DNA of 63,898 nt, taken from assembly GCA_018702715.1 (NCBI GenBank), contig JABIYQ010000120.1:1-63898 (forward strand), given 5' to 3'. The DNA comes from Desulfobacula sp. GTDB lineage: Bacteria > Desulfobacterota > Desulfobacteria > Desulfobacterales > Desulfobacteraceae. Shown here piece after piece: positions 51,650 to 60,452 of the stretch. How positions within the stretch are numbered: the first letter of the stretch is position 1; each line of letters starts with the position of its first letter. The notes beneath the pieces were generated by a model that was given only the letters and a program-made list of their open reading frames with translations, was not told the origin of the DNA and made no database searches. The position numbers were made by a program, and so were the translations under genes.

Positions 51650-52399
51650 ATGAATCAAAATTCACAAAAAACAATTTATAAACCCGGATATTATGGCAAG
51701 AAAAGAATGAGTGCCTCTGCCTGGACAGAAGCCTGCATCAATAAATGGAGCAGAGAACACTCAGACAGGCGGCAGGAGCATGAAAAACCTGAATTACTGT
51801 ATAGTGTCTGTTTTTCGCGACAAATCGGGGTGGGTGCACTGGAAATTGCAGATCTTCTGTCTGAAATCATCCATTATCGGGTGGTGGATAGAGAAATTCT
51901 TGAGCATATGGCAAATGATGCTAATCTGGCACAAAAGGCCATTGAATTTTACGACGAGCGATACCCCGGCAAAATGAGCGAATTATTTTCCATGCTGATC
52001 AGCAAAAAAACCTTTATAAAAAGTGATTATGCAAGGCAACTGGTAAAGACCGTCACTGCGCTGGCCAACACAGAATCCACAATTTTTGTGGGGCGGGGAA
52101 CCCATTTGATCCTGCCCCGTAATCAAACTCTGTCCGTGCGGTTGATCTGCAGCAGGGAATACCGGGTCCATCGGCTGGCCGTCATGCTGGGCATTGATGC
52201 ATCAGAGGCTGAAAAACAATTAAATGCCATTGATATTGAACAGCATAGGTTTTTTAAAGCTGTTTATCAAAAAGATAAAGCCGCCCTTGATGCCTTTGAC
52301 ATTGTTATCAACAGGGATCACATCAATGGTGCATCCCAGGTCGCCCGGATAGCAGCATCTGCCTTTGAACAGAAATTTGGCTTGGAAATATCAGATTAA
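51650..52399 (+). CDS. Cytidylate-kinase-like protein
   Basis: 249 aa. After a basic N-terminus (~45 residues) comes the nucleotide-kinase-like core: SRQIGVGALEIADLLSE in place of a P-loop, VVDREILEHMA, IFVGRGTHLIL, then the lid-type region VRLICSREYRVHRLAVMLG and a C-terminal helix. This fits the cytidylate kinase 2 family, which lacks a classic GxxGxGKS loop. Strong AAAAGGAGAAA upstream. The gene is σ54-promoter-linked and divergent from a stress-protein operon; its true substrate is unknown. Confidence 0.85.
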   Translation: MNQNSQKTIYKPGYYGKKRMSASAWTEACINKWSREHSDRRQEHEKPELLYSVCFSRQIGVGALEIADLLSEIIHYRVVDREILEHMANDANLAQKAIEFYDERYPGKMSELFSMLISKKTFIKSDYARQLVKTVTALANTESTIFVGRGTHLILPRNQTLSVRLICSREYRVHRLAVMLGIDASEAEKQLNAIDIEQHRFFKAVYQKDKAALDAFDIVINRDHINGASQVARIAASAFEQKFGLEISD

Positions 52400-52422
52400 A
52401 TACCCTGCAGCTCCTCTGGATT

Positions 52423-53042
52423 ATGCTCAAGGCCAGAAAATATGGTGTCAGTGTACATGGCATAACCGTGTCTCAGGAACAGGTGAGATATGCAGATCAA
52501 TTCTACAAAGACCTTGATATTAAAATCGAGCTAAAGGATTATCGGGATTTAACTGAAAAATTCGATCGCATTGTTTCCATTGGGATGTTCGAACATGTGG
52601 GTTGCAAAAACTACAGGACGTTTATGAAAGTTGTCCATGGATGTTTAAAACAGGACAGCCTTTTTTTGTTGCATACCATAGCGGGTAATCGTTCTGTGAA
52701 TTCAACGGACCCATGGATAAATGAGTATATTTTTCCAAATTCAATGCTCCCGTCGGCAAAACAGATCTCCGCAGCAGCAGAGGGATTACTTGTGCTCGAG
52801 GATTGGCACAGCTTTGGGCAATATTATGATCAAACCTTGATGGCCTGGTACCGCAATTTTATAAAAAACTGGAACAAGCTCAAAGCATCCTATGATGAAA
52901 TATTTTACAGGATGTGGACCTATTATCTCCTTTTATGTGCGGCAGCTTCAGGGCAAGAAGGAATCAATTGTGGCAGATTGTGTTTTCAAAAAAAGGGATA
53001 AAAGGAGAAAAATTCCCAGCCTATCCGCGCTGGCGATATTAA
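52423..53042 (+). pseudogene. Broken cyclopropane-fatty-acid synthase gene
   Basis: The frame from 52423 matches the methyltransferase half: YGVSVHGITVSQEQ, SIGMFEHVG (active-site EHVG), and WHSFGQYYDQTLMAWYRNF. The N-terminal ~190 residues and the SAM-binding LDIGCGWG motif are missing. A one-base deletion near 52940 moves the conserved end (SFRARRNQLWQIVFSKKG) into another frame, which closes at 53042. A short LDYAQ-like piece just upstream suggests an internal deletion. Enzyme activity is not expected. Confidence 0.8.
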
Positions 53043-53078
53043 ATACATGGATAGTTATTTTACAGTGGCGCCATAGGG

Positions 53079-53999
53079 TCAGGAAAGCGTATTTAGAATC
53101 GCATCAAATGTCAGGTTATTTGAAGTGATGTGATGCTTTAAGGCAGACATTCCGATTAAAGAAGATGATGAAAAAGGAATGTGCTGAATCGGAAGAGATG
53201 GGAATCCATTCCCCGTATTTTTTTCTTTTGCCCCCTCCTGCATCCGGTCATTGCAGATCAGTCCCCTGATTGCTATATCCAGGGAAGTCAGCTGACCTGT
53301 TATCCGTCTGGTTTCCGCCACGGACAGCACATCCTGGTTAAAAACAACAAATAAATTTGTTTTTTTGGGGTCTTCAAAAATAGCCTTGAGTGTCTGGTAG
53401 TCGGATTTAATCTCCCGGATTCCGGACAAAACCTTATCCCGTTCAAATTCCTTTCCGGCAAATTTAATTCTGGAAATGATTTCCTTTCGCTTATAAATTT
53501 CTAACCGCAGTTTTTCAAGTTGATCAATCCAGATTAATGACAGGGCCGGCAGATTAAAAAATCTTAAAGACAAGGCTGTCGGCGGCATGTCAATGATCAG
53601 GTAATCATATGCCCTGTATTTGTTTTGAAGGTTCATGAAAGCTGTTACCAGTGCATATTCCTCCATGCCGGGAGAAAATTTTAAAATATCAAAATAATTA
53701 TCCAGGTTAAAGGCTGTCAGGTAGGCATAACTGTTCTTAACATTTTGGGCCGTTTTTTTCAGATATCGTTTAATTTCCCTGTCCCGGTCAATTTGAAGAA
53801 CATCAAGACAAGGTCCCAGGGTGCAGGCTTTATCGGAAAAATCCGCCTCAAAAATATCAGACTGGTTGTGGGCATCATCAAAGGAAGCCAGGAGCACTTT
53901 TTTACCCTTTCCCATCAGCACCAGCGATAAAAGTGCCGATGCCGTGGATTTTCCGGTTCCGCCCTTGCCCAGAAAAAATAATGTTTGAAGTTCAGCCAT
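53079..53999 (-). CDS. ArsA/Get3-like P-loop ATPase
   Basis: 306 aa with the deviant Walker A GKGGTGKST (residues ~12-20), the switch I-like FDDAHNQSD and switch II-like IDMPPTALSL. It is single-domain and lacks the Cys ligands of true ArsA. Last gene of the cstA operon: it starts 5 bases after the stop of the 103-aa protein. ParA-like positioning or chaperone roles are also possible. Dimerisation on ATP and action at the inner membrane are inferred from family. Confidence 0.88.
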   Translation of the reverse strand: MAELQTLFFLGKGGTGKSTASALLSLVLMGKGKKVLLASFDDAHNQSDIFEADFSDKACTLGPCLDVLQIDRDREIKRYLKKTAQNVKNSYAYLTAFNLDNYFDILKFSPGMEEYALVTAFMNLQNKYRAYDYLIIDMPPTALSLRFFNLPALSLIWIDQLEKLRLEIYKRKEIISRIKFAGKEFERDKVLSGIREIKSDYQTLKAIFEDPKKTNLFVVFNQDVLSVAETRRITGQLTSLDIAIRGLICNDRMQEGAKEKNTGNGFPSLPIQHIPFSSSSLIGMSALKHHITSNNLTFDAILNTLS

Positions 54000-54004
54000 G
54001 GATT

Positions 54005-54316
54005 TTATCCTATATCAAATACGGAAAACAGCCTTGATAAAGGTTCATTGGCTGTGTCCACCCTTTCAAGAAGCAGGATCAAATCCTTTTCCATTAAAGG
54101 GAGAAGATCCATGCAGATCTGTACGGGAGGAGACGGCATTCCAATGAAGGTTCCCTGCACCAGAACGGCAAAAATATACTCAAGTTCTTCCAGTTCCGCC
54201 TCAATGGTTCCAACTGCTTTATCCCTTGCTACCTCATCAGCCACCTGCCAGATGTCAATAATCCGGTTTTTTATTCTTTCAATACCGTTTTTGAGATATG
54301 TCTTTGGTGTATTCAT
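54005..54316 (-). CDS. Uncharacterised 103-aa protein of the cstA operon
   Basis: Not recognised. Acidic and helical, no membrane segment. Starts at an ATGA overlap with the membrane-protein gene before it, and ends 5 bases before the ATPase gene, so translation of all three is probably coupled. Possibly an adaptor between the ATPase and the membrane protein. Confidence 0.75.
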   Translation of the reverse strand: MNTPKTYLKNGIERIKNRIIDIWQVADEVARDKAVGTIEAELEELEYIFAVLVQGTFIGMPSPPVQICMDLLPLMEKDLILLLERVDTANEPLSRLFSVFDIG

Positions 54317-54744
54317 TTTACCCTGAATATTAGCCGGTCAAAATGGATTCGTTTTTTGGATGGAAAATAATAATAACCGGCATACAGGGCCATGAGCACA
54401 ATGGCAGCGGCATAAAATCGGGAAAAATCGCATAAAACAGCTGCAAAAGCAAGATAAGGCGTGATCTGTGATATCCATAAAAGTCTTTTTTGAAAAGATA
54501 AAAATTTTCTGGCCGGAACCTCTGTTTTTTTCCGCATGGAATGGGCAAAGAGGGTTCGGAAAAAAACAGGTCCTGCAATGGCCGTAATGACGGATAAGAC
54601 AAATATGATTGAATGCAGGGCAGAAGGAACAGCAAACTGCCCGGCCGTGATGAGATTCAATTGTCTTGCCAGGCCAAAGGCCATAAAAAGGCTGATCACA
54701 GGTATGGCAGTTTGAATATATTGCTTGATAAGTATGGGTTGCAT
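54313..54744 (-). CDS. Uncharacterised 143-aa integral membrane protein of the cstA operon
   Basis: Four hydrophobic helices (~10-28, ~40-62, ~88-105, ~108-128) with basic ends. The ATG follows TGAGGA. 57 bases downstream of cstA. No family recognised; conserved small membrane proteins next to CstA/BtsT-type permeases can act as accessory subunits, which is an analogy only. Confidence 0.78.
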   Translation of the reverse strand: MQPILIKQYIQTAIPVISLFMAFGLARQLNLITAGQFAVPSALHSIIFVLSVITAIAGPVFFRTLFAHSMRKKTEVPARKFLSFQKRLLWISQITPYLAFAAVLCDFSRFYAAAIVLMALYAGYYYFPSKKRIHFDRLIFRVK

Positions 54745-54801
54745 ATAAAATCCTCAGATGAGCAGGAAGAAATCATTTCTTCCTGCTCATATAATTTCTT
54801 A

Positions 54802-56517
54802 TCAGGTTTCGGATTTGATGCTCATAAATTTTATGAGTCCTTCAACCGTGATCCAGATGGCCAGGAGAAGGATCAATCCATTCACTATCTGGAGCAGCAT
54901 ATTGTGGCTGGTACCGTACTTGGTCTGATTCAGCACCAGTGCCCATACGGTCATAACCATCATGAACACGGCCGGAATACCCGCTATCAAGTATTTTACA
55001 CCGCCTTTGGTTTTCAGGTACAAGGCAATAATGATCAGGGCAAGTCCTGCAAGGGTCTGGTTGACCGCGCCGAACAAGGGCCAGAGTTTCAGCGCCCCTT
55101 TTCCACCGGCACCGGTTGCAAATGCCAGGGCCAGCGCTGTTGCCACAGCTATAAAAGTGGTCACATATTTGCCCGTAAGAAAATCCATTTTAAAACCGGT
55201 AAAAAGCTCAGAAATAATATAGCGCTGAATACGGGTGGCGGTATCCAGCGTGGTCCCGGCAAAAGATGCCACAAATACCCCCATGACAGCCAGACCGAAT
55301 GCGTTAGGCAATCCCGTGGAAGCTATCATATTGGCAGACCCGTTCACAAAGGCTGCAATTTTGGAGCCAAGCCCGGCTGCGGCGGCCCAGGAAGAATAAT
55401 GGGTTGTCCAGGCTGCCACACCCATTAGGGTTTCACCTGATTTGGCCACATATCCCATACCAATTCCGGCAGAGACGGCAATAATCACCAAAGTGGCAAG
55501 CGCCCCTTCCATAAGCATGGAACCATATCCGACAAACAAAGAATCGCTTTCATTCCTGACCTGTTTGGAAGATGTGCCTGAAGATACCAGGGAATGAAAC
55601 CCTGAAATAGCACCACAGGCAATGGTAATAAACAGGAACGGCCACATGGGGGGTGCCGCAGAAGGCGCTATCTGGACTGCCGGAGCAACGATATGAAGAT
55701 TTCCGCCAAAAGCGGAGAAAAACACACCCAGAATCAACAGAGCCATGGCAACCAGCAACTGATGTGAGTTGATAAAATCACGGGGCTGGAGCAATGTTGT
55801 TACCGGAAGCGTAGAGGCAATAAATGCATAGATCAAAAGGATAATAGTCCATACGCCCGTTGGCGGAATCCCGGCAATAGCCGGCATTTTAATGGGAATA
55901 TAAACACCAATGAGCACAGTGATATACATTACAACCACGGCAATAATGGACCAGGTCATAATACTCTTGCCCTGTTTGTAAATTGCATGCCCGAGATAAA
56001 GGGCAATGGCAACCTCGCACCAGACCGGGAATACGGATGCCGGATACATGGCAAATACCACGGCAATAACCAGACCGAAGATGGCAATCACAATCCATAA
56101 CTCTAAAAATACAATTAGAAAAAAGAAAAACCGGGTGCGGGCATTTACATATTTTGAGGTATAATCTGCAATGGATTTCCCCTGGTTTCTCATGGAAATA
56201 ATCAAGGCACCAAAATCATGAACCGCTCCCATGAAAACGCTACCGAAAAATACCCATATCAACGCCGGCACCCATCCCCAGATAACAGCGATAGCGGGTC
56301 CAACAATGGGTCCGGTTCCGGCAATGGATGTAAAATGATGCCCGAAAATCACCTCCTTTTTCGTGGGAACATAATCCGTACCATCTTCCAATTCAACGGA
56401 AGGTACCGTTGTCGTCCGGGATAACTTGAAAATTTTTTGTCCAATAAATTTGCCATACAGGTTATACATAAGGATATAACCTATAAACGCAACGACCATG
56501 ATGACTAACGCATTCAT
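54802..56517 (-). CDS. cstA: CstA-family carbon-starvation permease
   Basis: 571 aa with about 16 membrane helices. It has the CstA family regions GRKEVIFGHHFTSIAGTGPIVGPA-like (here TKKEVIFGHHFTSIAGTGP), VFFGSVFMGAVHDFGALI, SGTSSKQVRNESDS and FVASFAGTTLDTATRIQRY. It is of the shorter type, without the C-terminal extension of the E. coli protein. CstA/BtsT proteins import peptides or pyruvate when carbon is scarce. A sigma-54 promoter and enhancer element lie upstream, unlike the enterobacterial control. Confidence 0.95.
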   Translation of the reverse strand: MNALVIMVVAFIGYILMYNLYGKFIGQKIFKLSRTTTVPSVELEDGTDYVPTKKEVIFGHHFTSIAGTGPIVGPAIAVIWGWVPALIWVFFGSVFMGAVHDFGALIISMRNQGKSIADYTSKYVNARTRFFFFLIVFLELWIVIAIFGLVIAVVFAMYPASVFPVWCEVAIALYLGHAIYKQGKSIMTWSIIAVVVMYITVLIGVYIPIKMPAIAGIPPTGVWTIILLIYAFIASTLPVTTLLQPRDFINSHQLLVAMALLILGVFFSAFGGNLHIVAPAVQIAPSAAPPMWPFLFITIACGAISGFHSLVSSGTSSKQVRNESDSLFVGYGSMLMEGALATLVIIAVSAGIGMGYVAKSGETLMGVAAWTTHYSSWAAAAGLGSKIAAFVNGSANMIASTGLPNAFGLAVMGVFVASFAGTTLDTATRIQRYIISELFTGFKMDFLTGKYVTTFIAVATALALAFATGAGGKGALKLWPLFGAVNQTLAGLALIIIALYLKTKGGVKYLIAGIPAVFMMVMTVWALVLNQTKYGTSHNMLLQIVNGLILLLAIWITVEGLIKFMSIKSET

Positions 56518-56632
56518 TTTAATATCTCCTTGTGGCTATTAAAATTAATATAAACCATGGCAAAAGTATTTGATGTCATCTGCTTTTGTCAGTTCTATCT
56601 TTCACCCCTTTTCAGGTTCTCAAAATATAGAT

Positions 56633-56650
56633 AGCAAAATAGATGCCAGA
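56633..56650 (-). promoter_or_regulatory. Sigma-54 promoter of the cstA operon
   Basis: Read leftwards: TCTGGCATCTATTTTGCT, spacing GG-N10-GC. The predicted start is ~105 bases before cstA. Confidence 0.75.
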
Positions 56651-56723
56651 ATATGTTTTCATGTTTAAACGCTTAATTTTTATGGAATTTTTTTTTATTC
56701 TAGGATTTTTTTGATTTTCAGCC

Positions 56724-56749
56724 TGTCAGTTTATTTTACAGTCTGGAAA
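56724..56749 (+). promoter_or_regulatory. Enhancer-like element, copy C
   Basis: TGTCAGTTTATTTTACA, then GTCTGGAAA. It is about 78 bases upstream of the cstA promoter, and beyond the 3' end of the REC-CBS gene. Confidence 0.7.
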
Positions 56750-56800
56750 AATAGTTTACAAAGAAGATCTTAAATTCCTTTGGTTACAAAAAAAAACGGA

Positions 56801-57703
56801 TTATACTTTTGTAATTTTTTCCATTTCAAAAAACAGATCCTGTTCCCTTATAACCCCTGCTATTTTTCCGGACAATGTAACAATAAGGCGCCTTTCATTG
56901 CCACAGGCCATAAGATAAGCGGCCTCCATCAAGTTTGACCGGCCATCAATTGAAATTGGCGATGGTGACATGACCTCACTGATGCATTTGTTTTTCATTT
57001 CTCGAATTCCTGTAGTGAACATTCCTTTCCAGAACATGGGGGAATATTCAATACTGTCTGCCAAAGCGGGTTTGGGTGCAAAAAGATAATCCGGCATGAC
57101 CATTTCCAACATATCACGAATGGTTAGAATTCCTTTTATCCCACTGTTGTTGTCTTTCACAAGAATAGATCGGTGACCGGTTTCCATCAGGCGCTTGGTG
57201 GCAATTTTTGAAACAAAGGATTTTTTGAGTTCATCTATGGCATCCTGAATGGTCTTTGTCTCATGGATAGTTGTGTATTCTGTAATGGGGATCATAACAT
57301 CGAGAACCATGGCTTCATCATAACCGGATGATTTGTCCTTAAGTTGACAAGCTTGCTTTATTTTATCGGCCAGAAGATCAATATCACAGGGTTTGCCAAG
57401 GTAATCAAAGGCACCCTCAACAAGGGCTTCCCTTGCTGAAGGCATGTCCCCGTGACCGGTCAGCATGATGACAGGCAGATTCGGTCTGATTTTTTTAATT
57501 GCTTTTAAGGCCTCATGTCCGTCCATGCCCGGCATTTTTATATCCAGAATCACAATATTTGGATTTTGATCTAATTTTTCAAGTGCATCCTCTCCGCTTT
57601 CAGCCAGAATGGTTTGGAACCCCTTTTTGGTAAGGATTTTTTTTGTTGTCTCCCGGAATCTTTTTTCATCATCCACCATCAACACTTTTATTTGTTTTTT
57701 CAT
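56801..57703 (-). CDS. Response regulator with tandem CBS output (REC-CBS fusion)
   Basis: 300 aa from the ATG at 57703 with AAGGAGAC upstream. The receiver (D11-D12, D54 in IVILDIKMPG, LTGHG, YLGKPCD) is followed by two CBS motifs from about residue 133 (VLDVMIPITEYTTIHETKT...). The CBS part aligns with the free CBS protein at 20.8 kb. Phosphorylation could thus be read together with adenine-nucleotide level. Last gene of the second SLC13 operon. Confidence 0.93.
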   Translation of the reverse strand: MKKQIKVLMVDDEKRFRETTKKILTKKGFQTILAESGEDALEKLDQNPNIVILDIKMPGMDGHEALKAIKKIRPNLPVIMLTGHGDMPSAREALVEGAFDYLGKPCDIDLLADKIKQACQLKDKSSGYDEAMVLDVMIPITEYTTIHETKTIQDAIDELKKSFVSKIATKRLMETGHRSILVKDNNSGIKGILTIRDMLEMVMPDYLFAPKPALADSIEYSPMFWKGMFTTGIREMKNKCISEVMSPSPISIDGRSNLMEAAYLMACGNERRLIVTLSGKIAGVIREQDLFFEMEKITKV

Positions 57704-57819
57704 TTTTATTGTCTCCTTATTGATCAATCCGAATCATAACCTGAAGGTCACACGTAACCTGAAGGTCACAAGTAAATGGGCATTCATAATATTTTATGCA
57801 AATCTTAGGGTTTGTCCTC

Positions 57820-58344
57820 TTAAACAACGAATGCCACAACCGCTGAATATATTAGAAAAAATTGAATCGTTATAGACAACAGCAGGATCAGCAATGCCTG
57901 TTGCCATGTAAACTTGCAGGTGTTTTTAAACCCCGTGTATATCAGCCACCATTTCCATGGTTCGCTAATCCATAGAAAAAAAGGCAGCCACGATATAAGA
58001 AGCGTCAACCCGGATGAAAATGCATACACACTGAAAATAACAGGAAAGGAAATACTTTTTCCTATGATTATGACCATTGCCAAATATCCTAAAACCGATG
58101 AAATAATCATTATCCCTATGGCATTAATAAAAAAAATGAATGCCATAATCCAGACAGGTTTTGAATAGGCCCCGGTTAAAAGGCTGGCAACAGCGAAAAA
58201 AATACTACAGATTGCTATAAACCCAAAGGATCTTTTTAATGTTGTTTCCCCGGCAAGTTCCTTGAAAAATTGTCCGGGTTCAATCAAAAGCTGGATCAGA
58301 GAATAAGAATAAAACTGCCAGGCTTTTAAAAGTGATTCCAACAT
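57820..58344 (-). CDS. YIP1-like small membrane protein
   Basis: 174 aa, five hydrophobic helices, beginning with the family-type amphipathic stretch IEPGQFFKEL. ATG follows AAAGGGGA. It lies between the SLC13 transporter with its small partner and the REC-CBS gene. The function of bacterial YIP1-domain proteins is unknown. Confidence 0.75.
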   Translation of the reverse strand: MLESLLKAWQFYSYSLIQLLIEPGQFFKELAGETTLKRSFGFIAICSIFFAVASLLTGAYSKPVWIMAFIFFINAIGIMIISSVLGYLAMVIIIGKSISFPVIFSVYAFSSGLTLLISWLPFFLWISEPWKWWLIYTGFKNTCKFTWQQALLILLLSITIQFFLIYSAVVAFVV

Positions 58345-58396
58345 AATCGCACTCCCCTTTGAATATCTCTATCTGAATCAATCATCTGCTCCAATC

Positions 58397-58555
58397 CTAG
58401 ATTGCACCAAGTTTTACAAGTACACCCATCAGCAGCATAATGATGGTCATGAAAAAAAAGAATTTTTTCTCAGTTTTTTTGCTGAAAAATAGTTTCCCGT
58501 TTTCAGGTTTAATTTTTTTTTGGTCAGAATTTTTTATTTCTTGTTGTTTATTCAT
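58397..58555 (-). CDS. Putative 52-aa small membrane protein next to the SLC13 transporter
   Basis: A frame too short for most gene finders: Lys-rich hydrophilic N-terminus (MNKQQEIKNSDQKK...) and one hydrophobic C-terminal helix (FFFFMTIIMLLMGVLVKLG). It starts 22 bases after the transporter stop, inside a 230-base gap that has no other gene. The ribosome site is weak (TGGA). An accessory subunit of the transporter is a reasonable guess. Confidence 0.55.
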   Translation of the reverse strand: MNKQQEIKNSDQKKIKPENGKLFFSKKTEKKFFFFMTIIMLLMGVLVKLGAI

Positions 58556-58577
58556 AACAGTATCCATTTAAGATGGG

Positions 58578-60425
58578 TTAAAATCCCGGCATTGTACCAA
58601 AACCTCTGAATGTCCAATAAATACCCGTCATAAAAAGTAAAACAACATTGGCAACAAAAAATATGGGGATTCCGACCCTTAAATAATCTTTGGGCTCAAG
58701 ATATCCGCTGGCATATACAATTGCATTGGGCGGCGTTCCGATAATCAGGCAGTAGGCAAATGAGGATGCAATGGCTGTTGCCATGGTCATGAAGGGCAAA
58801 TAAATGGTTCCAGGATGAACCATACCGGCCATATTCAGGGCAATGGGTCCAACAGAAGCTGCTGCAGGTCCGTCTGCCATGAGGTTGGTCAGGATGGATG
58901 TCAGTCCGTTACTGACGATCATTAAGGGAAGACCCGCATCCATGCCGAATTGTGCTAAAAAATCGATTACAGATCTTGCCAGCCAGTAGGCAGCACCCGT
59001 CGAATCCAGTGTTCTTCCAAAGATAATGGCACCTGCATAAAGCCAGACAACCCCCCAATCCACTCTTTCCTGGTAATCCCGCCAGTTGACAACCCCGGTT
59101 AAAATATAGGCAATGGCTCCGGCCACTGCAATGACTCCGATGCCCAGTCGGATGGGATAAATGCCCATATTGAAAAAGGCTTTTTCCGTAAACCAGCCAA
59201 ACACCATAATGACAAAGATTATCAAAGCCCATATCTGCTTTCTGTTCCATCCTCCCATTTTATCAATTTCCATCTTTAACTGATCCATGGCAGGTGCCAG
59301 GGAGACGATTTTAGGCCTGAAGCGTAAATTGGTGATAAACCAGGTAATGGGAATCATGACAATTACAAAGGGGAAACAATACGTAACCCACTGGAAATAT
59401 CCGATGTCAACCCCGAACATATCCGTGAGATAGGTCATCATGATCACATTCCTGGCTCCGCCGGAAGGTGCTCCCGGCCCACCGATATTGCAGGCCATGG
59501 CAATACTGATCATTAAAAGTTTTGCAAGCTCCTTGTCTTCGGGTATTTCATTGGTCAGGCTGTTCTGGTATAACAGCATGCCAATGGGAAGAAACATGGC
59601 AGCCAGAGCATGATCTGAGATAAATGCTGCCAAAGGTGCTATGATCAAAAAGAAAATCAGGGTGATCCATTTGGTATTGGGAACGGCCAGTTTTTTGAAT
59701 ATCATCAGACAGACTCTTTTATCCACACCTGTTTTGACAAAGGCTGCAGCAAACATAAGGCTTCCCATGATAAACCAGCAGGCATCACTCCAATAAAGCA
59801 TGGCCACTTCATTTCTAGAAATCACCCCGGTAAAAACAAGGATCAGACCGATGCAAAAGGCAACTGCCGGAAGGGGGATGCACTCTGTTAAAAAGCAGAC
59901 CACAACAAACAGTCCCATGGCAATTGCAACTTTTATCTGCCAGGCACCTTTGTCAGCAGCTTTTTTATCCTTGCCTGTCAGGTCTTCATATTTTAGCCTT
60001 TGTTTTCTAACATTTAGTGCATTTTCCATGACAACCAGAAAATTGTTTTCAGCTACATTGGTTTTTATATATTCATGGGCCTTGTTAAAGTTTTGTTGGT
60101 TGGTCCCCATTTTGTATTTTTTACACCAACTGATATCCCGTTTTAAAAACCGATCTTTTTGCAAGGCCCCTAACCGCATGTTCTGTTCCATCATTTTAGC
60201 GGTGAGAAGTTGCCATTGCTCAGCATCAGAGCTGTTTGTACCAAACAGCTCTCTTGTGATATGGTTCACAACGGCTTTGGGTCCGACCTTAAATTCAGTA
60301 CCGACATCCTTCATCCCGTATGGGGTCGGCATTAGTAGAACTGCAAATAAAAGGACAACGGGAATTATAAAAATTTTCCAGTTTATATATTTATCATATC
60401 CAGTTGCCTGTTTTTCTTTTTTCAT
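58578..60425 (-). CDS. SLC13/DASS-type anion:sodium symporter with large N-terminal insert
   Basis: 615 aa. TM1 (~16-33) is followed by ~130 hydrophilic residues before the main body of about eleven helices. Both signature regions are present: CNIGGPGAPSGGARNV and IGTPPNAIVYASGYLEP. The insert is unlike usual family members and resembles, in position, the shorter one of the permease at 23-24.7 kb. GGGAGG upstream. It probably imports a di- or tricarboxylate or similar anion with Na+. It follows its Cache kinase and receiver. Confidence 0.92.
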   Translation of the reverse strand: MKKEKQATGYDKYINWKIFIIPVVLLFAVLLMPTPYGMKDVGTEFKVGPKAVVNHITRELFGTNSSDAEQWQLLTAKMMEQNMRLGALQKDRFLKRDISWCKKYKMGTNQQNFNKAHEYIKTNVAENNFLVVMENALNVRKQRLKYEDLTGKDKKAADKGAWQIKVAIAMGLFVVVCFLTECIPLPAVAFCIGLILVFTGVISRNEVAMLYWSDACWFIMGSLMFAAAFVKTGVDKRVCLMIFKKLAVPNTKWITLIFFLIIAPLAAFISDHALAAMFLPIGMLLYQNSLTNEIPEDKELAKLLMISIAMACNIGGPGAPSGGARNVIMMTYLTDMFGVDIGYFQWVTYCFPFVIVMIPITWFITNLRFRPKIVSLAPAMDQLKMEIDKMGGWNRKQIWALIIFVIMVFGWFTEKAFFNMGIYPIRLGIGVIAVAGAIAYILTGVVNWRDYQERVDWGVVWLYAGAIIFGRTLDSTGAAYWLARSVIDFLAQFGMDAGLPLMIVSNGLTSILTNLMADGPAAASVGPIALNMAGMVHPGTIYLPFMTMATAIASSFAYCLIIGTPPNAIVYASGYLEPKDYLRVGIPIFFVANVVLLFMTGIYWTFRGFGTMPGF

Positions 60426-60452
60426 TTATCAACCTCCCAATATCAATAAAAT

